Shown here piece by piece: positions 11,389-21,306 of a stretch of DNA of 64,000 bases. Each line of letters opens with the position of its first letter. Within the stretch, counting starts at the first letter, position 1. Source of the DNA: Leucosporidium creatinivorum (Eukaryota; Basidiomycota; Microbotryomycetes; Leucosporidiales; Leucosporidiaceae); assembly GCA_001600635.1 (NCBI GenBank), contig BCKL01000006.1:434001-498000 (forward strand). Direction: 5' to 3'. The notes beneath the pieces are model-generated. The model had not been told where the DNA came from and did not search any database. It saw nothing but the letters and a program-made list of their open reading frames with translations. The position numbers were made by a program, and so were the translations under genes.

Positions 11389-13525
11389 ATGCAGCTCTTC
11401 ACCTTAATATCACTGCTACCGCTAGCAACCCTGGTCGATGCTGGATCAGTCTCCCTGCCCCTCCGCCGGCGCGCGTCGAGCTCAAATGAGAGTCGCGTCG
11501 CAGCAGCTCGGCCCAGCAGGCTCATCTCGCCAGCGTCGCTCCAGGCAGAGCTACAAAAGACTCGCGTCAAGTACAACCTTGGAAAGAAGGAGGATCGTCG
11601 GAGGTCCACTGGAACAGTCCGTCTTGAGGAGGAATCTGGTGATGCGAGCTACTACGCCCCAGTGACCATCGGCGGCAGCTCCTACAACATCATCCTGGAC
11701 ACTGGTAGCGCCGTAAGTAGGATCACCCCCCTCTTTACGACCAGCCTGTGCTCTCGCCAGTCCCCGCGTCGCGTCCCTCGCCCGCCCAAGCAGGAAGGAG
11801 ATCACTAACTGCCCTTTCGCTCGCAGGATCTCGTCGTTGCTGCGTCGGGCTGCTCGACCTGCGACTCTTCTACACCTCTGTACAACCCTTCTACCTCTTC
11901 AACGGCCTCCTCGACCGGCACGGCTTTCTCCATCACCTACGGAACGGGGTCGGCATCCGGAACTCTCGTCACCGACGACATCTCCATGGGCGACTTCTCG
12001 GTGGCTTCTCAGGTGAGTGATATCCTCTCTACGTGGCCTTCGAGTTTGAGCTAAACCTTTGACCACCCTCCAGGTCTTTGCCGCCTGCGACACCTTCGAC
12101 AACTTGCTTTCGGGCGAGGAGTCGGGGCTGATGGGACTCGGCTGGCAGTCGCTGTGTGAGAGAACTCGCAGCTCTTGTCGTCTCTCACAGTACAATACTC
12201 ATCTCCTCATCCCTCGCAGCGTCCTCCGGTGCCATGCCCTTCGTGCAGGCGCTCTACGAGGCTGGAGATTTCGACAGCCCCGAGTTCGGTCTGAATTTTG
12301 ATGGCCAGCAAGGCGGAACGTGCGTCTCTGCTTAGCGCCGTCACCCCTAGTGATCTTGAGCTGACTGTTGCCTTCGTTCTCTTCGTATCAAGCCTGACCC
12401 TCGGCGGTGTAGACACCGCTGCCACCGCTGGCGACCTCAACTACGTCTCGCTCGTCGATAGCGGGAGCTACTGGCAGGTGCCGCTCGATGGTGTCAAGGT
12501 CAACGGTGTCGATATCGGCGTTTCTGCGTCGAGCGTCATCATCGACAGGTGAGCTCGCTTTCGGCGTTCAACTCTCGACCGAGTCAATCGCTGACTCTGC
12601 ATTTCTTGTAGTGGAACGACCCTCATCTCGATGCCAGCTTCGGCAGTGTCTTCTGTTTACGCTGCTGTATCGAGCGCATCCGTCGCTTCGGGCGAGCTCA
12701 TGCTGTACCCGTGCTCGACGAGCGTGACCCTCTCTCTCTCCTTCGGCGGAGTCTACTACGACGTGCCCGCCGCCGACTTCTCCTATGGGCGCGCTTGCCT
12801 CTCTCATCGTCTTTGCTGTGCCTCGCTAACAGACACTTTCTACAGCACCATCGACAGCGAGAACTCGCAATGCTACGGAATCGTCTACGACGCGAGCCAG
12901 GGCACCTCGGACAGCACCTTCATCGTCGGAGCCGCCTTCTTGCAGCACATTTACTCGGCCTACCGGTTCAGCAACGTGAGGTCTTGAAGACGACGGCAGT
13001 CTTGCGCCGAGCTGACCCCCACTTTCGCAGCCCGCCGTCGGCTTCGCCAACCTCGCTGGCTCCGCTTCGTCGGCATCAGCCTCATCGGCCGCCAGCAGCG
13101 CTCCTGCAGCTTCATCTACAAGCTTCACCATCCTTCCTAGCGCCATCACCACCCTTCTTACAACCATCATTGAGTCTTCCGAGTCGAGCAGCACTTCGGA
13201 CTTCGTCGCCGCAACCTCATCACCTACCGACATCTCAGCATCTTCCGCATCATCAGCATCCGCATCCGAGTCTCTTGACACTATCGCCTCATCCTCATTT
13301 GACACACCCGTCCCCATCAGTAGTGGGTTCTCTTCCATCACCGTCACCTCGATTGCGCCGACTTCGACGGCAACAAGCGAGGCTGCTCCCGCTCTCAGCG
13401 ACTCGGCCCCATCGACAGCCGCCAGCCCTGTACCTACCGAGTCGAGCGCATCGGCCGCTACACCTTTCGCGCGGGCCGCGAGTGGCCTTCTCGCCGTAGC
13501 ATTGCTCCTCGCCATCCTCATCTAG
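11389..13525 (+). CDS. GPI-type secreted aspartyl protease (pepsin family A1)
   Basis: A signal peptide (MQLFTLISLLPLATLVDA) is followed by a propeptide with Arg-rich sites (LRRRAS, DRRRS). The pepsin fold then shows the first catalytic motif NIILDTGSADLVV, SITYGTGSASGTL, GLMGLGWQSL and the second motif IIDSGTTLISMP. The conserved pair CSTCDSS is present. After the core (VGAAFLQHIYSAYRF) comes a long Ser/Thr/Ala-rich stalk ending in a hydrophobic tail (GLLAVALLLAILI), the usual layout of a GPI-anchored yapsin-like protease at the cell surface. Several short introns are inferred. The join at FSYG near 12788 has no GT donor and seems to use GC instead. The gene is convergent with the BIM1-like gene. 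Confidence 0.88.
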
Positions 13526-13753
13526 ATCACACAGACACTTTTCGTCGTAGCATTAGATCTTATTTAGTCGCACTTGTAGCCTTAGCGGAATGTAGACGCA
13601 TTCTATAGCACTCAAATTACTGGAGAGACTAAGCAGAGACCGCGAACCGAGACCCTCTGCCTCACCACTTCCTCCTCGCTCAAGCCGAGACCTTCTGCGC
13701 CATGTCTCTCGAGGCGAGCTGTGAAGGCGAGTCGCACGTCAGACGACTTTGAC

Positions 13754-14797
13754 CTAAGTGAGCGAGAGCGAGCTCACCGAAGAGTTGTCGCCGTGCAGGG
13801 TTCGGCCGTCAATCGAATGGCCCGAGTTGGCCGGAGCAGCGGCGTCCTTCCTCTTCTTCATGATAAGCCACGCGAGGCCACCGATGATGAGGAGTCCTGC
13901 AATCGATACTCCGGCTCCGATGCCACCCTTCTGGCCCTGTAGTGGTCAACCAAGGCGGTCAGCCAAGTCCGAGAGCCGAGGGGAAGAGAAACGTACGGCA
14001 GTGAGGCCACTGCTGAGGCTGTCGGAGTAGTCATTGGTGTCGGGGGTGGCGTACTCGTAGGCACCGTTAACGCAGAAGGCTCCCTCGGCGGCAACGAAGC
14101 TGTCTGTCGCGACCAGAGTTACATCGGCACACTGGTAGAGACGAGTGTCGGCAGCACCAGCAACGTAGCTGAGCTGAAGTGTCACCTCGTCACCAGCCGA
14201 GAACCCGAGAGTCGAAAGGTCGGGAGCGTTGTAGCATTGGTGGCCACGGTAGGTGACGGCGACCTCGTGGATGAGGGTGCGGAAGTTGCTGTTCTCGGTG
14301 GCCTCCGAGCTCTTGGCAATGTTGATTTGAACTTGATCGCCATCTGCCTTGGTGAGGAGAGAGATGTCTCCGCCAGCTGCGCACGAGGGGGGCAGGTGAA
14401 GGGTCTCGGCGTTAGCTTCGGCGCTCTTTCGGAGCGCTAGAGACGATTGCTCACACATGGGGAAGTCGGTACGGTTACCAGCGACTGCTGTAGTATCACA
14501 CAAGAAAGATCAGCTGTAGCCCGGCGGGTGAAGTCCAGCAGAAGGGACTGACCGATGCCTCCGCAAGGCGACGCCGAGTCAGTGGCATCAGCCCATCCAC
14601 GGGCAACGGGGAGCTTGAAGCCGACTGTAGGGGAGAGAAGCATGTCAGATCGCGTCCTAGGGTTCCCGCTGGGACGTCCCTGAGGTGCTCATCGGAACAG
14701 ACTTACCAGGCGAGCCCGAGATGTCGGTCGCTCGCTTGACGAGAGGGGCAGCAAAGGAGAGAGGAAGGACCGCGACGACGGCGGCGAAGGCGAGCAT
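13754..14797 (-). CDS. BIM1-like (X325) copper-domain surface protein
   Basis: The signal peptide MLAFAAVVAVLPLSFAAP is followed by a possible Kex2 site (KR). The spliced domain begins VGFKLPVARGWADATDS and continues PCGGIGAVAGNRTDFPM, which matches the start of the fungal Copper acquisition factor BIM1-like domain. Other conserved pieces are TLIHEVAVTYRGHQC and TRLYQCADVTLV, with several Cys residues. The domain is followed by a transmembrane helix (GVSIAGLLIIGGLAWLIM) and a cytosolic tail starting KKRKDAA. Classical BIM1 proteins expose a mature N-terminal His and carry a GPI anchor. Here I see no His at the expected cleavage point, and the anchor is a true helix. The protein may therefore be a relative without the copper brace. 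Membership is inferred from motifs only. Confidence 0.68.
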
Positions 14798-15545
14798 ATC
14801 AAAGATCCTGACCGAAGGAAGGGGAGAGAAGGTGGATGGAAGGGATGCGGGAGACAAAGAGGGAGAAAGAAGAGTGGGTCCTTCCTCGGCTTTCCCATTT
14901 TTCGCAAGCAGATCAAGCTCGGCGGATACTGAACCGGGAGAGCCAGGAATCAGAGGTCCTTGGCGAGCAGAGTTCTTGCCTTTTGCAGAAGGCTGCGCGA
15001 GCAGCCTTCGCTGGGCGACGAGCGATTTTGCCTACGCCGAGCGCCGAGCTGCTCGAACAGTGGGAACCGGAGGAGCAGGCGAGCCTTCCCTCGCCTTTCC
15101 GCTCAAGATCAGCCTTAAGAGAGGATCATTCTTCCCGTGACGGTTGCTTGCATCGTCCATGGTCCCGGCGTGAGGCTCCAGCGCATTTCGCTCGCGCCGA
15201 GCTTTCTCGCGCCTTTGCCCGGGTGAGGTCTGAGTGGCTTCTGCAGGTCACCGGAGCTGCAAGGAGCATGTTGTGAACAGTCGAAGCGTAGTACTGCACT
15301 TATCGGAGAGCAGGCTATCGAAAGACCGAGGAAGAGTGATTGGTGAGGAGCAAGCGAGTCGCGAGGCTCAGAAGCTTGGCCGAACCCCCTCGCTGTCGCT
15401 CTCCTCCACCCGCAAAGGAAGCCGTAACGTGTATATTGAAAGCAACGAAGAGCAAAAGATATAGCAAAGACATAGTCATACAAAGCAAGCACCACCTCTC
15501 AGCCGTCGACTTGTCCATCCTCTGCCCCGACTAAACTTCCCACGC
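14798..15545. other. intergenic, 748 bp
   Basis: Contains the promoter of the BIM1-like gene and the 3' flank of the PB1 gene. Open frames here are short, lack splice-consistent extension and do not look like proteins. No repeat or RNA gene was recognised. Confidence 0.4.
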
Positions 15546-17986
15546 CTACTCGCTGCGCTTCACCAGCATCTCGACCACAGCGTCGACCATCTCTCCGAGA
15601 CTCTTGCCCCTCTTGGCCTCCCACACGCGCTCAGCCGCTCCCCTCGTGCCCACGTCCTTCAAGTCGAACCCGAGCTCGGCGAGCTGCTTCTTGAGCTGCT
15701 TGGGAGTGACTTCGGCCCACTCGCCGTCATCGGGGAGGGTCGAGGTAGAGGCTTGAGGAAGGGGAGTGGGCGAGGTGCTAAAAGAGGAGGTAGGAAAGGA
15801 GCCTGGAACAGAGAGAGGGCGGAGGAGAGTGGGAGTGTAGGTCGAAGGGCTGGGAGGAAGGCGATAGCGGGGGGTGCCCTTGACTGAGCCGGTGAGAGGA
15901 GGGAGAGGAGGGAGAGGAGGCTGTCCGGAGGCGGGAGGGAGACGAGGGGCGAAGGCGTAAGGGGCGACGGGAGGGGAGGGGGTAAGGGCGACGGGAGGAG
16001 AGGGCGTAGGAGCGAAGGAACCAGGCATGGAAATGCGACGGCGGTACATGTCGTCCTCGGGGCGAGCGACGAGGTCGACCGAAGGGGTGGCGGTGGAGGG
16101 ACGGATGGCTTCGACGATGGGGACCTCGACCGAGGCAGTAGAGTCGTCGAGGGCGGGAGCTGTGAAGAGAGATGTCAGCTACAGCAACCCCCAAAGCTCC
16201 GAGAAAGAACATCAAGCTCACCAGCATCGTCACCAGCAGCCTTGATCGCCTCCTTGAGCTCGGCCTTGCTCGCCTTGCTCGAGCGCCTCGAGTGCCTCGC
16301 CTGATGCTCCCTCGCCTTCCTCGCCTCGCGCTCCTTCCTCCTCATCTCCCTCGCAACGCGCCTGACCTCCTCCCTGGCCTCCTCCAGCTTCTGCGCGGCG
16401 AGACGAGCACTCTCGCCGATGGCGTTGAGCTCGGCGGCGGGAGTCGAGGAGGCCTCGTGCTGCCTGTCCTCGACGTGGACCTCCTCCTGAGCGACAGGCT
16501 CGGCAGCAGCAGCATTCTGCTCTTCCTCCTCCTCCGTCACCTCCTCCTTGACATCATCCTTCTCCCCCGCTCCGGGACCACTCGGCTCCTCCCAAGCCCT
16601 CCTCAACTCCTCCCTCATCCTCTCCCTCTCCTCCCCCACCTCCCTCTGAATCCTCCCAAACTCCTCCTGCAACCCCCTCGCCTCCCTCCTCACACTCCCC
16701 ACCAACTCACTAATCGCCGCTTGCACCTCGCTCTGAACCCCCCTCGCGACGGAAGGGATCTGACCCAGAGGAGCGGAGGGGACGGAGAGGAGCGCGGAGA
16801 GCGTGTCGGAAGAGGGGTGGTTCAAGAAGGTGGTGAGGTTGGTGGAGAGGGCTTCGGCGTGCGTGGGGAGGGAGGTGAGGAAGGCGGCGAGGGAGGGGGG
16901 CAGCCCGCCGTGAGGGGAGTAGGGGGGCTGTTGCGCGTTTGTGTGAGCGGTCGAAGCGTCGTCGGTGAGAGGGGTGGAGGAAGAAGGGAGAGCGTCCTCG
17001 GGAGGATCGTCCGAGGCGGGAGCGGGCGGAGTGGTGGCGAGAGGCTCGTTGTGAGGATCCGCGGCGTTGAAGTCGGGCTCGGTGGACTCGAGAGGAGGCA
17101 TCGAAGTCTTGAGGTCCTCGACGCCCACGGTAGCCGCAGCGAGGGACTTGTACTCCGCCTCCTCCTCGCTATCATCATCGACAAAGCCAAAGTCCGAACG
17201 CCGAGGCTCGGCGACGTCCGCCTTCTCCTTGCCCTTCCCCTCGATGATCTGCACGTCGGTCGTATCGCTCACGCTCCCGCCATCCTCCTCCTCGCTCTCC
17301 GTATCGCTTCCCTCGGAGAAGAACTCGATCTGCTCATACTGCTCCTCCTCGAGGTGGATGAGAGAGTCGGCGGGGCTGAGGGTGCCGAGGTGATTGTTCG
17401 TCGATTCTTGACGCGCAGGAGGGGGGACGGCGCGGAGCTGATGCAGCGTGACTCTGTAACCATCGAGGAGAGTGAGATCCACGTCGGGCTCTGAGAGCAT
17501 CGACGTGTTGGCTGACGACGACTCGGCGGGCTGATCCTGAGGTGGGGCGGCGGCGGCGACGAGCGATTCGGCGACGGAGGAAGGGGGGTAGGAGGATGCA
17601 GGGTAGCCAATGGAGGGCTGAGCGATTTCGAAGCGAAGGGTGGTAGCCCCATCTAGCGAATCGAGCACTTCTTGGAATTCGACTGGTGAGGACTGAGAGT
17701 GGCGGCGGCCGGCGAGGGAGAGATGAGAGTTCGGGGTCAGCTACAGTACAAGCGGCGGGAAGGTACGAGCGAGCAGGGAATGACATACGATGGTGATACG
17801 ATCTCCCTCTGCATCCCTCCAGATCAAAGCGAGTGGCTCGTCGTCCTGCAGAGCGAAGCGGTCCTTCAAGAGAGTGGCGATGCGAGTGAAGTCGTCCCCA
17901 GTGTTGGAAGGGATAAAGGGTACACGGCGGGTGATGGGAGTGCCCCCAGGAGTCTGTTGGGTGATTTTGAAGACGAGTTGGGCCAT
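15546..17986 (-). CDS. PB1-domain protein with coiled coil and UBA-like C-terminus
   Basis: Exon 1 from 17986 encodes a PB1 domain (VFKITQ, TRRVPF, LALIWRDAEGDRITI). The second exon completes it with SSPVEFQEVLDS if the acceptor is the upstream of two AGs, which restores the standard PB1 ending. The middle is an acidic disordered region containing EEEQYEQIEFF, then a long charged coiled coil (about residues 330-480). A Pro-rich segment follows. The last 60 residues (EVTPKQLKKQLAELGF ... AAERVWEAKRG) form a helical UBA/UBA-like module. PB1 plus coiled coil plus UBA recalls the Nbr1/p62 autophagy receptors, but neither a ZZ finger nor an FW domain is visible. EQIEFF could be read as part of a LIR-like motif. 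The function is inferred and unproven. Confidence 0.72.
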
Positions 17987-18342
17987 CTTGATGCGAGCAG
18001 CGAGCGGTAGGAAGCGAAGAGATCAAGTTCGACCTCGCCGGCTCTTTGAGACGCGCCAGCTCGTTCGCAGTGAAAGCTGACTCGACTCGTAGCAGCTCGG
18101 CGTGGGTCGTGCAAGCTTCGCAGTATTGCTTAGAGAGATGCTGTAGCTCAACTGACTCGATCAAAGCTGTGGTTCTCTCGACCGAGGTTTGAGGCGTGAA
18201 AGGGGCGGTGTCGGCCGAGAGGGTCGAGTCTGAAGAGCGTTACAGTTCGGCACTCCAGCTACTTCGCCACGCTGATCATCTCAGCAGCTCTGCACATCGA
18301 GCTCTATAACATCATTCATTTCTATTCCCCTCACCCCCCTTC
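17987..18342. other. intergenic, 356 bp
   Basis: Promoter and 5'UTR of the PB1 gene plus the 3' flank of the carrier gene. No other feature was seen. Confidence 0.35.
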
Positions 18343-19825
18343 TCACCCTCCTCCACCCCTCTCCTTCTCCCCCGCCTTCCTACTCAACCACCGACTGACC
18401 TGCTCATACACAACAAACGTCACGCACGTGCCGGGGAGGATCCTGACTGCATTAGTGGCGAGGCCTTTGTAGAACCCTCGGAGCCCTTCTGTGGCGTAGG
18501 TCCGCGAGATGCAGTTGGGGATGGAGGTGTAGGGTAGGGAGGTGAGGGGTTGGTACTGTTTGGGTGCGGGTGTGATGAGGAGACGAATGAAAAGAGGTTG
18601 GTGGGAGGAGAGGAGCAGGAGGGGCAGGAGAAGGAGGAGAGGAGGGAGTGAGTCGGCAAAGGGCGGGGGCGGGTGTGAGAGCAGAGGGGAGGCATTAGCG
18701 TCTGCGCGAGGTAAGGACTAGTAGTCGAGAGAAGTGGACTCACCTGTATCCGTGACCGAATGACCTGATACGGGTACGTAATGCCAATCGCCATGAGCTT
18801 CGCCGAGCCCGACATCAAAATGTACTCGGTGTTGGTCTGTGCATGCCCTTGAATCAGCTGCTCTTCCCCTCTCTCTCATCACTTAGTCCCATACTCGAAC
18901 TCACCAGCGCCTTGACCTCCTCCTCACTCGCCCCTGCTCCCAACCTCGCCCGCTTGACCTCCTGCCTCCACCGTTTCAATTCCTCGTAAGTCATGAACTG
19001 GATCGCTCCGTTCGATACTCCAAACAGGGCAAGCACCATGCCTTTGGAGAGCCCGCGGATGCCTTCTTGTCGGGCTATTTGGTTTAGGCCGTCTGTTCGA
19101 GCGAGAGGGGAACGCCGAGATGGGAAAGGAAGAGCGGAAGGTCAGTGGGAGTGGAGAGAGAGGAATGAGAGGGAAAAACGTACCGAACACTCCTTTGTAG
19201 GCGTGCGTTTGTGTTGCCGAGGTGGTGAACATGCGAGTCTTGACGACCCAGAGAGGGTTGGTCATGACGGCGGTGATCACGCCTGTGTCCCAATCACCGT
19301 GTTAGCCTCCCTCGCTCAGGGTGGGTAGCTAGCTACAGAACACCCTTATAGACCTTTACTTTACTCACCACTCTCGGCACTCGCCAACAAATGCTGCCCG
19401 GCACTCAACTTGCCCCCCTCGGCGCTCCCTCCGCTCTCCACCGCCCTGGCCTTGAGCATCGTGTACCACAAAAAGTACAAGCCCCAGCTACTCGCATTGC
19501 CCACCAAATTGACTCCAATCCCTCGATACAATCCCCGGACCCCTCCCTCGTTGAGTACAATCTCTCGCAGGCTGCCCCAAATGCCCGTGATGTCGGTGGT
19601 CCGGACTTGAAGTTTGACTTTGAGCAGGTCGAGGGGTTGCATGCACAGGGTCGAGAGGATCCCGGCGGTGATGCCGGCGAAGGCTTGGTCGAGGGAGTAG
19701 GAGGGGAAGAAGGAGAGTGGTGGTTGATGGGTGCTGGGGGAGGGGGAGGGAGGAGAGGGCGGTGGGCGAGGTGGAGGGGAGGCGGAGGAGGTGGTGGAGA
19801 GGGGAGAGCTGCTTGAGCTGCTCAT
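18343..19825 (-). CDS. FLX1: mitochondrial FAD/folate-type carrier (SLC25A32/FLX1 family)
   Basis: Mitochondrial carrier with three repeats, each with its signature: PLDLLKVKLQ, PLWVVKTRMF and PYQVIRSRIQ. The NASSWGLYFLWY segment of the first repeat and TYPYQVIRSRIQ of the third are typical of the FLX1/SLC25A32 branch, which moves FAD or folate across the inner membrane. The N-terminus before FAGITAG is a Ser/Pro-rich extension of about 40 residues. Inner pieces include VFGVSN-type GVSNGAIQFMTYEELK and the C-terminal RILPGTCVTFVVYEQVSRWL. About four introns are inferred; the one near 18540-18750 is longer than usual and its borders are uncertain. Substrate assignment within the SLC25 family is by motif resemblance. 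Confidence 0.83.
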
Positions 19826-20234
19826 GGTGAAGATGTAGTCGAATCGCTGGAGAGCATCCAGTCGCGCGGTGAGTCGAGTTGCGCGCTGAGGCGAGCTTTT
19901 GTTGGTTGTGCAAGAAAAGTGGCGTATAGTCCTGGTGTAGCAGCTTGCAAAACTGATTCTAATGCGGTAGAAAACGAACGACGGGGTTCAAGACGAGTGC
20001 GAGACGAAGTCAAGGGCGAGAGAGAGAAAGTCCCGAGCTCCGCCTTGCGCGTCCTTCCAAACGAGCTGCTCGCCAGTCCCGAGAGGTATAGGGAACAGCA
20101 CAGCACTAAGTGTTACAACTATCGTACAGAGTCCCAAATCTCGCCTGCTTCCTCCTCCTCCTCGCACGCCGCCTGCTCGGCGCTGAGTCCCTCCTCCGCC
20201 GCTCCGTCGCCTCAACAACCACTCCCTGCAGACT
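19826..20234. other. intergenic, 409 bp
   Basis: Promoter of the carrier gene and 3' flank of SPT4. No gene-like content was seen. Confidence 0.35.
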
Positions 20235-20898
20235 TTAATCATCCATCTCCCTCGAATGCACCTTGACACCACGAGCCTCCAAATCATCGACAATGGAATC
20301 AGGGAGCTGGCCCGTGACTCTGCGAAGGGGGGGGGTTCGGATCAGCTTGGGAAGCTCGGAGCTCGGGCTACTGGCGAGGAATCGCTACAGGAGAGCAGAA
20401 GGAGGTGGAAGCGTACCGCACAGCGTAGACTCCGGGGGTGTGCTTGTCTGCAGGTGAGGTGTGAGAGAGGTCAGTCAGTCGCTTGTTCTTCGGGGCGAGG
20501 AGAGCTCGGGCGAGGCGAGGAAGCTTGCCATTGCGTTGCCATTTGGCCTGTGGGGGTTAGTAGAGGGGTCAGTGGAGGTTTATCTAGGTAGCTTTTAACA
20601 AGGGACTGAAACATACGACCCAGCTCTTGGTTGGTGAGATCAAGGCGATGGTGCCGTCGAACTGAGCTGTCGTGCACTCGAGGACACGATCCGAGGAGCC
20701 CTTCATCTGTGAGGTGTCAAGAGAGGAGGTCAGTAATCACCTACTGTAGCCTAGGAGAAGCTACAAGCTGGTTGAGAGAGCTGGACTGACCTCGAGGAGC
20801 TCGTCGCAGTTTGGGCAGCCTTCCTTGCGGAACTCTGTTGGAGTGGCTACGAGGGAGCACATCAAGCATGCTCTGAGCTTCTTGGACCCGGCCGACAT
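20235..20898 (-). CDS. SPT4: transcription elongation factor Spt4 (DSIF small subunit)
   Basis: Small zinc protein that pairs with Spt5 to form DSIF on elongating RNA polymerase II. Exon 1 reads LRACLMCSLVATPTEF and GCPNCDELLE, giving the C-x2-C ... C-x2-C zinc site. Exon 2 has MKGSSDRVLECTTAQFDG and exon 3 the very conserved KSWVAKWQR. The last exon ends VTGQLPDSIVDDLEARG, close to the usual Spt4 ending. The total is about 115-130 residues, normal for the family. Introns are short, with CTGAC on the coding strand. The ORFs of this gene are small enough that a naive search would miss it. It is divergent from the SS18-like gene, also a transcription factor component. Confidence 0.93.
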
Positions 20899-21306
20899 GT
20901 TGGTAAAGAGGCGAGACAAGAAGCTGTAGAAGCAGAGAGTTAGCTGGCGTAGAGAGCTGAGTGAAAGAGCGGGTGAGATTACTGTGTGAAGTGGTGGCTG
21001 AGTCTGAGTCCTAGAGAGAGGCTGGTGTGAAGCGAGTTTCAAGTTGTAGTCGATTCTAGGTAACGCGAAATGCAGTAGAAGCGAGACCCTCTTCGACTGC
21101 TCATGCTCATGCTCATGCTCGCCCCTTGAGCTTGCCCTCTCCCCCTCGTCTCTCTCAGCCAGCGCTCCCCTGCTCTGCTCGACGCGTCGCTGTCGGGCTC
21201 ACCTCAACCAACGCAAGAAGGGTACAAACTCATTAGCCAAGGGATCCTACCGCCCTACACTTCTCCCTCACTCAGCACCACCAAACAAGCCCTCGCCTCG
21301 CCGGCC
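20899..21306. promoter_or_regulatory. divergent promoter, SPT4 / SS18-like, with short tandem hexamer
   Basis: This 408 bp region lies between two divergent transcription-related genes. A direct hexamer repeat (ATGCTC, about four copies) lies at 21098-21121. A likely SPT4 5'UTR intron lies close to its start. Confidence 0.35.
21098..21121. repeat. short tandem repeat (ATGCTC)n
   Basis: About four head-to-tail hexamer copies inside the SPT4/SS18-like promoter. Such a tract may vary in length between strains. Confidence 0.7.

Noticed and set aside
12826-13521. 231-codon minus-strand open frame opposite the aspartyl protease
   Set aside because: It mirrors the Ser/Thr-rich stalk of the protease; low-complexity GC-rich coding sequence readily leaves antisense frames open, and the translated product resembles nothing.
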